A stretch of 64,000 bases of DNA from Enterococcaceae bacterium (GCA_022649665.1 JALCOL010000001.1:243598-307597), one strand, 5' to 3'. Shown: positions 8,423 through 17,642, numbered from the stretch's first letter. Notes: a model not told the origin generated them from the sequence alone. Made by a program: numbers and translations.

Positions 8423-8968
8423 TTGTCAGTCAATCGTAATTTGGAAAAAATCGTTTTTTTGGCACTGATGGTCGCGATCGATGTCGTTTTGTCGCCGATC
8501 TTGCGGATCGAAGGGATGGCGCCGATGTCAAGCGTCGTCAATATCATCGCCGGTCTTTTGATGGGACCGCTCTACGGCACGCTGATGGCAGTTTTTTGCG
8601 CATTGATCCGGATGACATTTATGGGGATCCCGCCCTTGGCATTGACCGGGGCTGTTTTCGGCGCACTGTTCGCCGGCTGGGGGGCGCGTTGGACGCATTC
8701 GTTCTGGGGTTCTTCGCTCGGCGAGATCATTGGGACCGGGCTTATCGGCTCGCTCTTGTCATATCCGGTGATGGTCTGGTTCACCGGCAGCCAGCAGAAT
8801 TTATATTGGCTGATCTACACGCCGCGCTTTGTCGGCGCGACGCTGATGGGAAGTGCGGCTGCTTATTTAGTCTATAAACGGCTGGAAAAAATCGCAATGA
8901 TCCAGCACATTCAAAAACTATTTGGAGGAACTATCAATGAAAAAACTCGCTCGATCCCGCAAAACTGA
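8423..8968 (+). CDS. thiW: ECF transporter S component ThiW (thiazole precursor)
   Basis: 181 residues with five to six hydrophobic helices. The ThiW family takes up the thiazole moiety (hydroxyethylthiazole) by comparative-genomics assignment. The motif NIIAGLLMGPLYG and an RMTFMGIPPLALTG loop are typical of ECF S components. The start is set at TTG 8423, just after the tenA stop, with AAGGA upstream; a longer reading from 8369 would lie inside tenA. Unlike YkoE, it has no dedicated ATPase here, so it presumably uses the shared EcfAAT module encoded elsewhere. Confidence 0.82.
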   Translation: MSVNRNLEKIVFLALMVAIDVVLSPILRIEGMAPMSSVVNIIAGLLMGPLYGTLMAVFCALIRMTFMGIPPLALTGAVFGALFAGWGARWTHSFWGSSLGEIIGTGLIGSLLSYPVMVWFTGSQQNLYWLIYTPRFVGATLMGSAAAYLVYKRLEKIAMIQHIQKLFGGTINEKTRSIPQN

Positions 8969-9770
8969 ATGTCAAAAAGCATTTCCGCTGACCAAGTCGC
9001 CGCTTGTCCAATGTATCACCAATGAGATCACCTGCGAATCGATGGCGAACGCGCTCCTCTATGTCGACGCGAAGCCGGTCATGGCGGATGATCCGCGCGA
9101 ATTCAAAGAATTTTTCGCGCAGGCGGATGGACTGCTGCTGAATTTGGGCCATATTTCCAAAACACGCGAAGCCAATTTGCGCGAGGCCAGCCGCTATGCA
9201 AAAGAGGTCGGCCAGCCGACAGTCGTCGATCTGGTCGGCATAGCAGCGACAAAGCTCAGACAAGAATTGGGCCGATATTTGTATGAAAACGAGCCAGACG
9301 TCATCAAAGGGAATGTGTCGGAAATGCGTGCGTTTTGCCAACTCGCGAGTTCGGGGCGCGGGGTGGACGGCAGTTCGCGCGACCAAAGTGAAGCGGCCCT
9401 TAAAGAGCTTGCGGCGGCCCTTGAAGAGCATGCAGCAGAGAAAGAAATCGTCTTTCTGGCGACTGGCGAGAAAGACTTGATCGTGTCAAAAGACGCGACA
9501 CTTCTTTTAGAAAACGGCGCGGCCGAGCTTGATCGTTTTACCGGGACCGGCGACATTGTCGGCTCGCTGATCGCGGCGCTTTTAGGAACCGGAATCAAGC
9601 CGCTGGGAGCAGTCATCGCGGCAGTCAGCTATTTCAATATTTGCGGCGAGAATGCCGCAGAAAAAACGAACGGACTGGCAGATTTCCGCCAAGAAACGCT
9701 GAATCAGCTGTCGCTTTTGGCGGCTGAGGAGCCGGGATGGTTCGAACGGATCGAAGGAGCAGAAAAATGA
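8937..9770 (+). CDS. thiM: Hydroxyethylthiazole kinase
   Basis: 277 residues, ribokinase-like fold. N-terminal [20 protein letters not shown] binds the thiazole (seen in two parts), [10 protein letters not shown] follows, and the C-terminal TGTGDIVGS loop is the anion hole and catalytic region. It phosphorylates the thiazole alcohol to feed ThiE. Start ATG 8937 has GGAGG eight bases upstream and overlaps thiW by 32 bases. The stop overlaps the thiE start (ATGA), so the two are translationally coupled. Confidence 0.93.
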   Translation: MKKLARSRKTECQKAFPLTKSPLVQCITNEITCESMANALLYVDAKPVMADDPREFKEFFAQADGLLLNLGHISKTREANLREASRYAKEVGQPTVVDLVGIAATKLRQELGRYLYENEPDVIKGNVSEMRAFCQLASSGRGVDGSSRDQSEAALKELAAALEEHAAEKEIVFLATGEKDLIVSKDATLLLENGAAELDRFTGTGDIVGSLIAALLGTGIKPLGAVIAAVSYFNICGENAAEKTNGLADFRQETLNQLSLLAAEEPGWFERIEGAEK

Positions 9771-10414
9771 AAAACTCTGAACTGTTTTTATACTTGGTAA
9801 CGAATCGCTATGACTATTCGCTTGCTGAATTTTTGCAGCGGATCGACGAAGCTTGCCAAAATGGGGTCACGATGGTCCAGCTGCGTGAAAAAGACGCGAC
9901 TTCACGTGAATATTACGAATTGGCGCGTGCCGTCAAGAAAGTCACAGACCGCCATCATTTGCCGCTGATCATCGATGACCGTGCAGATATTTGTCTGGCA
10001 GTCGGGGCGGCTGGCGTTCATATCGGCGATGATGAACTGCCGGTTGCGGTGACACGACGCTTGATCGGACCGGATAAGATCTTAGGGGTTTCTGCCAAAA
10101 CGGTTGAACGGGCTCTTGAAGCACGCACGGAAGGCGCCGATTATCTGGGGGTCGGTGCGATTTTTCCGACGGCCACTAAAAGAGATCCCGTGCGCACAAC
10201 GATCGCCGAGCTAAAGGAGATCGTTGATGAAAGCGGGCTGCCGACAGTCGCGATCGGCGGGATCAAAGAAGGAAACTTGCAGGAATTTGCCAGCAGCGGG
10301 ATCGACGGCGTTGCGATTGTGAGCGACATCATGAAAGCCGGGGACACCGGGGCAAAAGTCCGAGCGCTTGCCGAAAAATTGAAAGGAGTGCTAGCGGATG
10401 GAAACGATCAATAG
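9767..10414 (+). CDS. thiE: Thiamine-phosphate synthase
   Basis: 215 residues, TIM barrel. Substrate-binding motifs are in order: [60 protein letters not shown] and VAIGGI. It joins HMP-pyrophosphate with thiazole phosphate to give thiamine phosphate. Start ATG 9767 overlaps the thiM stop; the frame extends to 9737 but only through thiM. It overlaps thiD by 17 bases. Confidence 0.94.
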   Translation: MKNSELFLYLVTNRYDYSLAEFLQRIDEACQNGVTMVQLREKDATSREYYELARAVKKVTDRHHLPLIIDDRADICLAVGAAGVHIGDDELPVAVTRRLIGPDKILGVSAKTVERALEARTEGADYLGVGAIFPTATKRDPVRTTIAELKEIVDESGLPTVAIGGIKEGNLQEFASSGIDGVAIVSDIMKAGDTGAKVRALAEKLKGVLADGNDQ

Positions 10415-11231
10415 CACCCCGCAAGCGGTGACGATCGCCGGCTCCGATTCGGGCGGCGGTGCCGGGATGCAGGCGGATCTGAAGACTTTTCAAGCGCGGC
10501 ACGTTTTCGGGATGAGCATCGTTGTCGCTCTGACCGCGCAAAATACTTTAGGTGTCCAAGCAAGTATGCCGGTTCCGCCGGGATTCATCGATGCACAATT
10601 TGCTTCGCTGGCCGCTGACTTCAAGATCCGCGCGGCGAAGACCGGGATGCTTGCCGATGAACTCCATGTCCGGACAGTCGCCTATAATTTGAAGCAAGTC
10701 GATTTTGGTCCGCTCGTCGTTGATCCGGTAATGATCGCGAAAGGCGGCCATGCACTCTTGGATCCGGGAGCGATCACGGTTCTTAAAGACGAACTGCTGC
10801 CGCTGGCCACGGTCGTGACGCCGAACTTGCCGGAAGCCGAGGCGCTGGTGGGCTTTGCGATCAAGACGGATCTCGAACGGCTGCAGGCGGCCAAGCTGCT
10901 GCAGGAACGCGGTACGAAAAATGTGATCATTAAAGGCGGCCACCAAAGCGGGATCTTTTCGGAAGACTTTGTTTTATTAGAAAACGGCGAGACCCTGCTT
11001 TTGCGTGCACCGCGGATCGAAACTCAGCGGACGCACGGGACTGGCGACACTTTTTCGGCCTGTATCGCGGCCGAACTAGCGAAAGGCGCTGAGCTGAAAG
11101 AAGCGATCACGACCGCTAAAGCGTTTATCCAAGGAGCGATCGCACAAGGGATCGAAGTCGGCCACGGTCACGGACCGACCAATCATTGGGCTTCACTTTC
11201 TAAAGAAATCGAAGTTGCTGAAGAGCATTAA
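10398..11231 (+). CDS. thiD: Bifunctional HMP / HMP-phosphate kinase
   Basis: 277 residues, ribokinase family. [18 protein letters not shown] near the N-terminus is the classic ThiD signature; [13 protein letters not shown] and [19 protein letters not shown] form the ATP and catalytic sites. It phosphorylates HMP twice, giving the pyrimidine partner for ThiE. Last gene of the operon. It is followed within 5 bases by a dispersed repeat and then a terminator. Confidence 0.94.
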   Translation: METINSTPQAVTIAGSDSGGGAGMQADLKTFQARHVFGMSIVVALTAQNTLGVQASMPVPPGFIDAQFASLAADFKIRAAKTGMLADELHVRTVAYNLKQVDFGPLVVDPVMIAKGGHALLDPGAITVLKDELLPLATVVTPNLPEAEALVGFAIKTDLERLQAAKLLQERGTKNVIIKGGHQSGIFSEDFVLLENGETLLLRAPRIETQRTHGTGDTFSACIAAELAKGAELKEAITTAKAFIQGAIAQGIEVGHGHGPTNHWASLSKEIEVAEEH

Positions 11232-11235
11232 AAAA

Positions 11236-11360
11236 GAGGTTGGGGCAAAAGTGTTCAGCTTCGAGAAATAAGAAGAAAAATCCGAAAATAGTTTTAATAT
11301 TTTTGAGATTTTTCGGATTATTTCCGAAGAAGCTGCTTTTGAAACGCCGTTTACTCGGAA
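11236..11360 (+). repeat. Interspersed palindromic repeat, copy A
   Basis: About 125 bp, beginning GAGGTTGGGGCAAAAGTG and ending near CGCCGTTTACTCGG. It closely matches copies at 58912-59033 (reverse) and 63874-64000. The centre is a long imperfect inverted repeat: CTTCGAGAAATAAG with CTTATTTCCGAAG-type partners enclosing AAAAATCCG/CGGATTTTT. It directly follows the last gene of the thiamine operon. It has no open frame with a ribosome site that is shared between copies. Confidence 0.85.
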
Positions 11361-11399
11361 AAGGGCCTGTGACAGCACTTAGTGTCACAAGCCCTTTTT
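11361..11399. terminator. Bidirectional terminator between thiD and the ClC gene
   Basis: Stem AAGGGC-TGTGACA / TGTCACA-GCCCTT with a T tract on the plus strand (to 11399) and four T on the minus strand. The two genes converge here, and the hairpin overlaps the minus-strand stop codon at 11385-11387. Confidence 0.8.
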
Positions 11400-12593
11400 A
11401 TGATTGGAAAAAATTCTTTTTTTGATGCGTCCGGCCGCACTCAGCAAAAGGACTACCAGCACAATGACCGGCATAAGCGACAGCGGACAGAAGAGAGCGA
11501 CCATGATACCGCTTAAGAGTGCGTTTCCAAGGATCGCGGCGCCGAGTGATGTCGCGGTGATCGCCACGATCAAAAGCGGATCGATCGTCGGGAAAAGTAC
11601 ACTCAGTGCAAAGCCTTGCGTCATGCTGGCAAAAAGTGATGGAAAGATTTCGCCGCCGCGCCAGCCGAATTCGGTGCACCAGGAGAAAAAAAGCAGTTTC
11701 AGGAGTGCCATGCCCGAGAGAAAAAGGAATGAAGCACCTTTCCAGTCGCTGGTCAGCAGATGGACACTGTGCTGGCCGGAGAACAGAAGGTCGGGAGCGC
11801 TTTGGGAAATCAAGAAAATCAGCATTGCTCCCAGTGCGATCCGAAGCGGCAGAGCGACATGAAAATGCCCGATCAATGTTTTGAGCAAAAAATCGAATTT
11901 GTGCCAGAGAAAGCCGTACAGCAGCGAAAAGACCAGAATCGGCAAAAGGATCCAGAGTTCTGACAGCTGCCAATTCGACTGCCCTAGTTTTGTTACGAAG
12001 CTGGGTTGATCGGTCTCGCGCAAGAGGACAGCAAAAACAAACAGGCCGTTGAGGATGAACATCGCGACCAAAAGTTTTTTTTCACGCAGCTTGCGCTTGT
12101 TTTTTTCAAGGAGGCCGGTATACGGGTGCGTGTATTTCGAATAGCTCGCCAAACGCTTCAGCCGCACGAGCCAAGGAAGGGTCCGCAGCTCATCATAAGA
12201 AAAGTACAAATAGCGCAGCTTGTCTGCCTGCCAAATGGACAGCGAGATCACCGCACTCAAAAGGGCTGCTTCCGGACCGACACCAGCCCCGGCACATAAA
12301 ATGACGAGCGTGATGCCCAAGTTGAGAAAGACATCGCGATACTCCGCTCTTTTCTCTTTTTTCAATTCATTCAGCGAATCATGAGCAGTTTTCGGCAGAT
12401 ACGGCCGTTTGCGCTGCATCAAAAATAAAAGATACGCTCCTGCCAAAATCACCAGGAGATTGGGAAGTGCCCGCGAACTCTGCCATAAGAAATCGGTCAA
12501 GATCGTTTCAATAAACAAAAAAAAACTGGCAACTGCGCCGATGAAAGCACTCAAAAGCAAGCCGTATAAAAACAAGTTGATTTTTTTAACCAT
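11385..12593 (-). CDS. ClC family chloride channel/transporter
   Basis: 402 residues with about ten hydrophobic segments. It carries two ClC hallmarks: GAGVGPEAALL in the position of the GREGP selectivity loop, and GGEIFPSLFASM matching the GxFxPxL-type loop. In transporters of the E. coli type, the gating glutamate is the E of GREGP; here that position is V, so this could work as a passive channel or belong to a divergent subgroup. A charged insertion near residues 65-85 and 150-175 lies in the cytoplasm. Start ATG 12593. It runs the same way as nrdG upstream, but a terminator separates them. Confidence 0.82.
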   Translation of the reverse strand: MVKKINLFLYGLLLSAFIGAVASFFLFIETILTDFLWQSSRALPNLLVILAGAYLLFLMQRKRPYLPKTAHDSLNELKKEKRAEYRDVFLNLGITLVILCAGAGVGPEAALLSAVISLSIWQADKLRYLYFSYDELRTLPWLVRLKRLASYSKYTHPYTGLLEKNKRKLREKKLLVAMFILNGLFVFAVLLRETDQPSFVTKLGQSNWQLSELWILLPILVFSLLYGFLWHKFDFLLKTLIGHFHVALPLRIALGAMLIFLISQSAPDLLFSGQHSVHLLTSDWKGASFLFLSGMALLKLLFFSWCTEFGWRGGEIFPSLFASMTQGFALSVLFPTIDPLLIVAITATSLGAAILGNALLSGIMVALFCPLSLMPVIVLVVLLLSAAGRIKKRIFSNHKKGL

Positions 12594-12631
12594 TTTATAC
12601 CTCGATTGTCTAGCGAGATCGTGTCAAAAAC

Positions 12632-12648
12632 AGCTGAACACTTTTGCC
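12632..12648 (-). repeat. 17-base remnant of the interspersed repeat
   Basis: On the minus strand GGCAAAAGTGTTCAGCT is identical to the start region of repeat copy A. It lies in the ClC leader and is part of a hairpin with arms CGTGGCAAAA and TTTTGACACG. It is either a decayed repeat or a chance match. Confidence 0.35.
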
Positions 12649-12719
12649 ACGACCCTATCATTAGTCTATCGAAATTGTAACATAAAAACCGGTATCTGCC
12701 GGGCCCCGCGTTTTTTAGC

Positions 12720-12750
12720 CAAAAATGGCCGCGACCAGTCAGCCGCAGCC
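12720..12750 (-). terminator. Terminator of nrdDG
   Basis: Read on the minus strand, 7 bp stem GGCTGCG/CGCGGCC (one G-U pair) with a 10-base loop followed by ATTTTTGG. It lies 12 bases after the nrdG stop. Confidence 0.6.
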
Positions 12751-12761
12751 TCTCAAAATAT

Positions 12762-13364
12762 TCAAATCAATTTTTCTTTGTGCAGCTGCTCGAATGTTTT
12801 CTGACCATCTTTCAAACGATCCCACCGTACTGCATTGCCGGCTGCGAGCGAACGCGGGACATCGATGATGCGCTGATTGCTGCTGCCGCGAAATTGCAGA
12901 TTGAGATCTTTTTTCTTGATCATGAACGGTCCATCGACCAAAACATCAAGCTCACGGAGAAGCGCTTGTTTGTCTGCGGTTTCTTCAAGCAGCTGCTCAA
13001 AAGTGAAGCCTGACCAAGACCAGATATCTTTCGTCTGGCCGAATTTTTCGCGGACCGCGCGGACGACTGTAAGCGCCACTTGTGTATTTAAGAATGGTTC
13101 GCCGCCGAGAAGCGTCAGCCCTTGAACGTAATCGTGATCCAGATCGGTAAGGATCTGCGTCAAAAGCTCTGCAGTGAAGGGACGGCCGTAAGAAAAATCT
13201 TGGACAGCTTCATTGAAGCATTCTTCACAGGCGAATCGGCAGCCGCTCAAGTAAAGCGAGCAGCGGACTCCTTCGCCGTCAACGAAATTGAACGGTTTAT
13301 AGTCAGCGACATGTTGCTGGGAAAGCGCTTCGGCCTTCCATTCTTGCGGTTGCGGCTGATGCAT
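12762..13364 (-). CDS. nrdG: Anaerobic ribonucleoside-triphosphate reductase activating protein
   Basis: 200 residues, radical SAM enzyme. The cluster-binding motif CRFACEECF (CX3CX2C) is near residue 43 and LTLLGGEPF is the GGE SAM-binding motif. It uses SAM and a [4Fe-4S] cluster to create the glycyl radical on NrdD. It lies 87 bases after nrdD on the same strand, the usual nrdDG pair. A terminator hairpin follows. Confidence 0.94.
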   Translation of the reverse strand: MHQPQPQEWKAEALSQQHVADYKPFNFVDGEGVRCSLYLSGCRFACEECFNEAVQDFSYGRPFTAELLTQILTDLDHDYVQGLTLLGGEPFLNTQVALTVVRAVREKFGQTKDIWSWSGFTFEQLLEETADKQALLRELDVLVDGPFMIKKKDLNLQFRGSSNQRIIDVPRSLAAGNAVRWDRLKDGQKTFEQLHKEKLI

Positions 13365-13451
13365 AGGAAAGTTCCTTCTTTCTGTTTCGTATCAAAGCGA
13401 GGCCGCGACAGTTTCGCCGCGGCCCCTCACTTTTTCGCTGTCACGATCTTT

Positions 13452-15638
13452 TTATTTCATGTGCTTGACGCGTGAAGCGATCTCTTTGTGGCGTCCATGG
13501 ACCATTGGGCGCTGCTGCGGGTTGCCCAAGTAGCCGCACGTCCGTTTCACGACATCAGCAGTCTTCGGATCGTGGTTGCCGCAGCTTGGGCATTCAAAAC
13601 CGTGTTCCGTTGCTTTGAAGTCGCCTTCGAAGCCGCATTCGTAGCAGTGGTCGATCGGGGTATTCGTGCCCAGGTAGCCGATCTTGTCATACGCGAAATC
13701 CCAAACCGCTTCGAGCGCTTTTGGATTTTGCTGGAGAACGGGATATTCGCAATAATGGATGAAGCCGCCGCTCGTATATTTTGCGTAGACACTTTCAAAT
13801 TCTAACTTTTCAAACGGTGTCGGATCTTTCCGGACATCGTAGTGGAAGCTGTTCGTGTAATATTCTTTATCCGTAACGTTTTCAACAACGCCGAATTTTT
13901 CGCGGTCAAGCCGGCAGAAGCGGTCCGTCAAGGATTCGCTCGGGGTGCCGTATACGCTGAAGTGGTAGCCGTATTCGTTGCCCCAGTCATCAGTATGTGC
14001 TTTCAATGTTTTCAAAATATTGACCGTAAATTCTTTAGCTTCAGGATCATGCTCCCATTCGCCGCCGTAAAAGACGGAAGCGACTTCATATAAGCCGATG
14101 TAGCCTAAAGAAACGGTCGCGCGTTTATTTTTGAAAAGTTCGTTGACGGAATCTTGCGGTGCAAGCCGCTTGCCGAAAGCGCCGTATTGATAAAGGATCG
14201 GTGCATTGGCGGGCGAAGCTTCTTTGCAGCGTTTGACGCGGAACAAGAGAGCGTCTTTTGAAATCGCGAGGCGCTCTTCCAAGAGTGCCCAGAATTTATC
14301 CATATCGCCGGCCGACTCCATGGCGATCCGCGGCAAGTTGAGCGTTACAACGCCCAAGTTCATCCGACCGGCATTGATCTCTTCGCCAGCCTCGTCTTTC
14401 CAGCCTTGCAGGAAGCTGCGGCAGCCCATCGGCACTTTGAAACTGCCGGTCAATTCTTTGATTTTATCATAGCTCAAAACGTCAGGATACATGCGCTTCG
14501 TTGCGCATTCAAGCGCGAGCTGCTTCACATCATAGTTCGGATCTGCCGGGTTCAAGTTCAAACCGCGTTTCAAAGAAAAGATCAATTTCGGGAAGATCGC
14601 CGTTCGTTTTTCTTTTCCAAGACCTTCGATCCGGATCTGCAAGATCGCTTTTTGGATCTCGCGCTCAAACCAGCTGGTCCCGAGTCCAAAGCCGAGCGAA
14701 GTGAACGGTGTTTGGCCGTTCGAAGTAAAGAGCGTATTGATCTCATACTCCAAACTTTGCATCGCGTCGTAAATATCTTTTTTCGTTTTCGCATAAGAAT
14801 ACTCTTTTTGCTTTTCCGGATCCGCGATCCACTGGACAGCGTCTTCCATATGTTTTTCGAAATTTAGTTCAGCAAACGGTGCGAGCAGTTCATCGACGCG
14901 GTCAGCTGAGCAGCCGCCGTATTGAGAAGAAGCGACGTTTGCGATGATCTGGCTGATCTGTGCGGTCGCGGTCTGGATCGATTTCGGCGACTCGACGTCG
15001 GCATTGCCGATCTTGAAGCCGGTGTTCAGCATGCCCTTAAAGTCGATCAAACAGCAGTTGGTCATCGGTGTGTACGGATGGTAGTCAAGATCGTGGTAAT
15101 GGATGTCGCCTTTTTGATGGGCATTTGCGACATGCGGCGGGAGCATCTTGAGACCGATCGATTTGCCGACGATCCCGGCGGTCAGATCGCGCTGGGTATT
15201 GAAAACGTTGCTGTCTTTGTTCGCATTTTCATTGACCACCGATTGATCTTTATTGATCAGTTTGCCGATCGTGAAGTTGATGTCAGTCGCTTTGCTGCGC
15301 GAGAAATCGCGGCGCGTCCGGTAGTTGATGTATTCTTCAGCGATCTCGTATTCATTGTTTTCGAGCAGGACGTGCTCCACGATATTTTGGATCTCATAGA
15401 TCTTCACATTGGAAGGGAAGCGTTCGCTGATCTCGCTGTCGACCCGTTCGACGATCGTTTCGAGTCTTCTTTGCTGTAAAGGAGTCAAGGCACCTTTTAC
15501 TTTTTGGGAAGCTTTGACAAGGGCGTCAAAAACCTTTTGATCATCGAAATGGACTTCGCGCCCGTCTCGTTTGATTACTTTTATCTTGGCAAGATTTTTC
15601 GCTGTGTTTTCCAGCTTCTCTTGGGTAATTTCCATCAT
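13452..15638 (-). CDS. nrdD: Anaerobic (class III) ribonucleoside-triphosphate reductase
   Basis: 728 residues. An N-terminal ATP-cone (KVIKRDGREVHFDDQKVF) senses ATP/dATP. The core has the glycyl radical enzyme fold. Near the C-terminus, a four-cysteine zinc site (CYECG ... CPSCG) precedes the radical loop RTCGYLGNP. It makes dNTPs from NTPs without oxygen. The start was placed at ATG 15638 after AAAGGAGTGAGCGAA (a second ATG follows at once); the frame upstream to 15752 has no ribosome site and runs through the promoter. The presence of the oxygen-sensitive enzyme fits a facultative anaerobe. Confidence 0.95.
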   Translation of the reverse strand: MMEITQEKLENTAKNLAKIKVIKRDGREVHFDDQKVFDALVKASQKVKGALTPLQQRRLETIVERVDSEISERFPSNVKIYEIQNIVEHVLLENNEYEIAEEYINYRTRRDFSRSKATDINFTIGKLINKDQSVVNENANKDSNVFNTQRDLTAGIVGKSIGLKMLPPHVANAHQKGDIHYHDLDYHPYTPMTNCCLIDFKGMLNTGFKIGNADVESPKSIQTATAQISQIIANVASSQYGGCSADRVDELLAPFAELNFEKHMEDAVQWIADPEKQKEYSYAKTKKDIYDAMQSLEYEINTLFTSNGQTPFTSLGFGLGTSWFEREIQKAILQIRIEGLGKEKRTAIFPKLIFSLKRGLNLNPADPNYDVKQLALECATKRMYPDVLSYDKIKELTGSFKVPMGCRSFLQGWKDEAGEEINAGRMNLGVVTLNLPRIAMESAGDMDKFWALLEERLAISKDALLFRVKRCKEASPANAPILYQYGAFGKRLAPQDSVNELFKNKRATVSLGYIGLYEVASVFYGGEWEHDPEAKEFTVNILKTLKAHTDDWGNEYGYHFSVYGTPSESLTDRFCRLDREKFGVVENVTDKEYYTNSFHYDVRKDPTPFEKLEFESVYAKYTSGGFIHYCEYPVLQQNPKALEAVWDFAYDKIGYLGTNTPIDHCYECGFEGDFKATEHGFECPSCGNHDPKTADVVKRTCGYLGNPQQRPMVHGRHKEIASRVKHMK

Positions 15639-15696
15639 TTCGCTCACTCCTTTATTTTTTACAAAATTAATTTTATCGGAGTTTGAAAGAGAAAGC

Positions 15697-15754
15697 AATC
15701 CATATATTGTGTTCTGTTTTGCATATAACACAACATCTAGTGCATATAGCACGT
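15697..15754 (-). promoter_or_regulatory. nrdDG promoter with three NrdR-like boxes
   Basis: Three similar AT-centred boxes, CGTGCTATATGCAC, TGTTATATGCAAAAC and AACACAATATATGG, have centres at 15746, 15725 and 15704. They are exactly 21 bp (two helix turns) apart. They resemble the NrdR consensus ACACnATATATnGTGT to different degrees; the first is a clean palindrome and the last has the best ACACAATATAT half. A promoter with -35 TTGTGT (15727-15732) and -10 CAATAT (15704-15709), spacer 17, overlaps two of them. NrdR control is inferred. Confidence 0.5.
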
Positions 15755-15889
15755 GTGTTCGAATTGAGCCATTGTGAGAGAGGCAACAAGCCGAGAAAAA
15801 ATATGCAAAATTTTGCCGAAAAAACCAAAAAATTTTTTTCCAAAACTTTTTTTAAAGAACCGTGAAAAAAGAGAAGAAATCCTCTTTTA

Positions 15890-15898
15890 TGGTATATT
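15890..15898 (+). promoter_or_regulatory. Probable extended -10 promoter of the dlt operon
   Basis: TGG then TATATT (15893-15898), about 30 bases before the dltX start. No good -35 is visible 17 bases upstream, so this is an extended -10 candidate only. The rest of the divergent nrdD-dltX gap (15755-15889) shows no other clear element. Confidence 0.4.
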
Positions 15899-15930
15899 AG
15901 GAGTATTGAAAATTGAAAGGAAGGAGATCT

Positions 15931-16080
15931 ATGGAAAAAAAGAAATTTTCCCTCAAAAATCATCCTGGATTGATCTTTGCCGGAAAAACGATCTTCTATT
16001 TTTTGATTCTGCTGGCGCTGGTTTACTTGTATCATTATAAACATGTGGGCGGCGGAAACTTTATTTATAATGAATTTTAA
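15931..16080 (+). CDS. dltX: Teichoic acid D-Ala incorporation-associated protein DltX
   Basis: 49 residues. Start ATG 15931 is after GGAAGGAG. A short Lys-rich N-terminus is followed by one membrane helix (about 20-35) and the conserved DltX C-terminus GGNFIYNEF. DltX is the small first gene of Gram-positive dlt operons. It works at the membrane with DltB and DltD in handing D-alanine to lipoteichoic acid. The gene is easily missed for its size. It is 23 bases ahead of dltA. Confidence 0.93.
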   Translation: MEKKKFSLKNHPGLIFAGKTIFYFLILLALVYLYHYKHVGGGNFIYNEF

Positions 16081-16103
16081 GCAAAAACGGGAAGGAGAGC
16101 AGC

Positions 16104-17642
16104 ATGGAAAAAATCAAATATATGATCCCAGCCATCGAACGATGGGCGGAGAAAGATCCGCAGCGGGTCTGCTACCATACAGCCGAGCGCGACTATACGT
16201 ATCAAGAGCTCTCGGACTATTCGAATCATTTGGCCGCACATTTGCTCAAAAGCGTTCCCGGCAAAGCGCCGATCGTCGTTTTCGGCGAATTGGAGTTTGA
16301 GATGCTGGCATGTTTTTTAGCCTGCATCAAAACAGGGCACGCCTATATCCCGATGGAAACGTCAACGCCGGAAGAGCGGATCCAGCTGATCTACGAAGTC
16401 GCACAACCAGTGATGACACTGGCGGTCGCGGATCTTCCGATCGAAGTCGAGCCGCGGATCACCAAAAAGGAGCTGCAGACGCTCTTTACACAAACAGGTC
16501 CAGTGAAGACGCCGCCCGAATCCAATTGGGTCAAAGGCGACGAAAATTACTATATCATCTTCACTTCCGGGACGACGGGCGTTCCCAAAGGAGTCCAGAT
16601 CAGCCATGACAATCTCGTCAGCTTTGTGACGTGGATGACGACCGATTTTCATTTTCCCGCAGCACCGCGTTTTTTGGCACAAGCACCGTATTCTTTTGAT
16701 TTATCAGTGATGGATCTCTATCCGGCATTGGTTTTGGGGGGGAGTTTGTATCCGCTCACAAAAGAGCAGATCGTCGATTTTAAAACGCTTTTTGAAGTTT
16801 TGCCCCAGCTGCCGTTTCAGATCTGGGTCTCGACGCCTTCATTTGCCGATATCTGCCTGATGGATCCGCAGTTTGCCCCGGCAATGCTGCCCCAGCTCAC
16901 GCAGTTTCTTTTTTGCGGGGAAGAATTGACGCACGATACGGCCAAGAATCTGCTGGAACGTTTCCCGGAGGTAAAAGTCTTCAATACTTATGGCCCAACG
17001 GAAACGACTGTGGCGATCAGCGGGTTGGAGATCACCCCGGATATTTTAGCGAAGTACCCGCGGCTGCCGATCGGCTATGTCAAAGAAGATTCGCAAGTTG
17101 AAGTGGTCGATGAGAAATTAACACCTGTCAAAAACGGCGAGATCGGGGAACTATTGATCTCGGGGCCGTGTGTGTCCAAAGGCTACCTGAATAATCCGGA
17201 AAAAACAGCGGAAGCTTTTGTCACCTTGGCAGACGGCCGCCGCGCTTACCGGACCAAAGACGCAGCCCGCATGATGGACGACGGACTGCTTCTATATGAA
17301 GGGCGGCTTGATTTCCAAGTGAAGCTTCACGGCTACCGGATCGAGCTTGAGGAAGTCGATCATCATCTGATGGAGTCGCAGTGGGTCAAACAAGCCTGCA
17401 CGGTGCCGAAATACAGTGCGAAGACGCATAAAGTCCAGCAGCTGGTCGCGTATGTCGTTGCCAATGAAAATTCATTTGAAAAACCGTTCCAGCTGACGCA
17501 AGCGATCAAAAAAGAACTGGGCGAAAGTGTGATGGACTATATGATCCCGACGCGCTTTATTTACCTGCCGCAGCTGCCGCGGACAGCGAACGGCAAGATC
17601 GACCGTAAAAGTTTGATCAAGAAAACGAACGGAGGGCAATAA
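16104..17642 (+). CDS. dltA: D-alanine--poly(phosphoribitol) ligase subunit 1
   Basis: 512 residues, ANL adenylating family. Core motifs: IIFTSGTTGVPKGVQISH (A3), FNTYGPTETT (A5), YRTKDAARM (A7) and the terminal TANGKIDRK lysine (A10). It activates D-alanine with ATP and loads it onto DltC in the cytoplasm. ATG 16104 follows GGAAGGAGAGCAGC. It is cotranscribed with dltX, dltB, dltC and dltD. Confidence 0.96.
   Translation: MEKIKYMIPAIERWAEKDPQRVCYHTAERDYTYQELSDYSNHLAAHLLKSVPGKAPIVVFGELEFEMLACFLACIKTGHAYIPMETSTPEERIQLIYEVAQPVMTLAVADLPIEVEPRITKKELQTLFTQTGPVKTPPESNWVKGDENYYIIFTSGTTGVPKGVQISHDNLVSFVTWMTTDFHFPAAPRFLAQAPYSFDLSVMDLYPALVLGGSLYPLTKEQIVDFKTLFEVLPQLPFQIWVSTPSFADICLMDPQFAPAMLPQLTQFLFCGEELTHDTAKNLLERFPEVKVFNTYGPTETTVAISGLEITPDILAKYPRLPIGYVKEDSQVEVVDEKLTPVKNGEIGELLISGPCVSKGYLNNPEKTAEAFVTLADGRRAYRTKDAARMMDDGLLLYEGRLDFQVKLHGYRIELEEVDHHLMESQWVKQACTVPKYSAKTHKVQQLVAYVVANENSFEKPFQLTQAIKKELGESVMDYMIPTRFIYLPQLPRTANGKIDRKSLIKKTNGGQ

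Noticed and set aside
11240..11425. Short frame inside repeat copy A (60 codons)
   Set aside because: It spans the palindromic repeat and the terminator, has no ribosome site and is not kept in copies B and C.
12594..12719. Riboswitch in the leader of the ClC gene (for example fluoride)
   Set aside because: The leader has a hairpin, but the fluoride aptamer core GGnGAT...ACnGCC-type elements could not be found.
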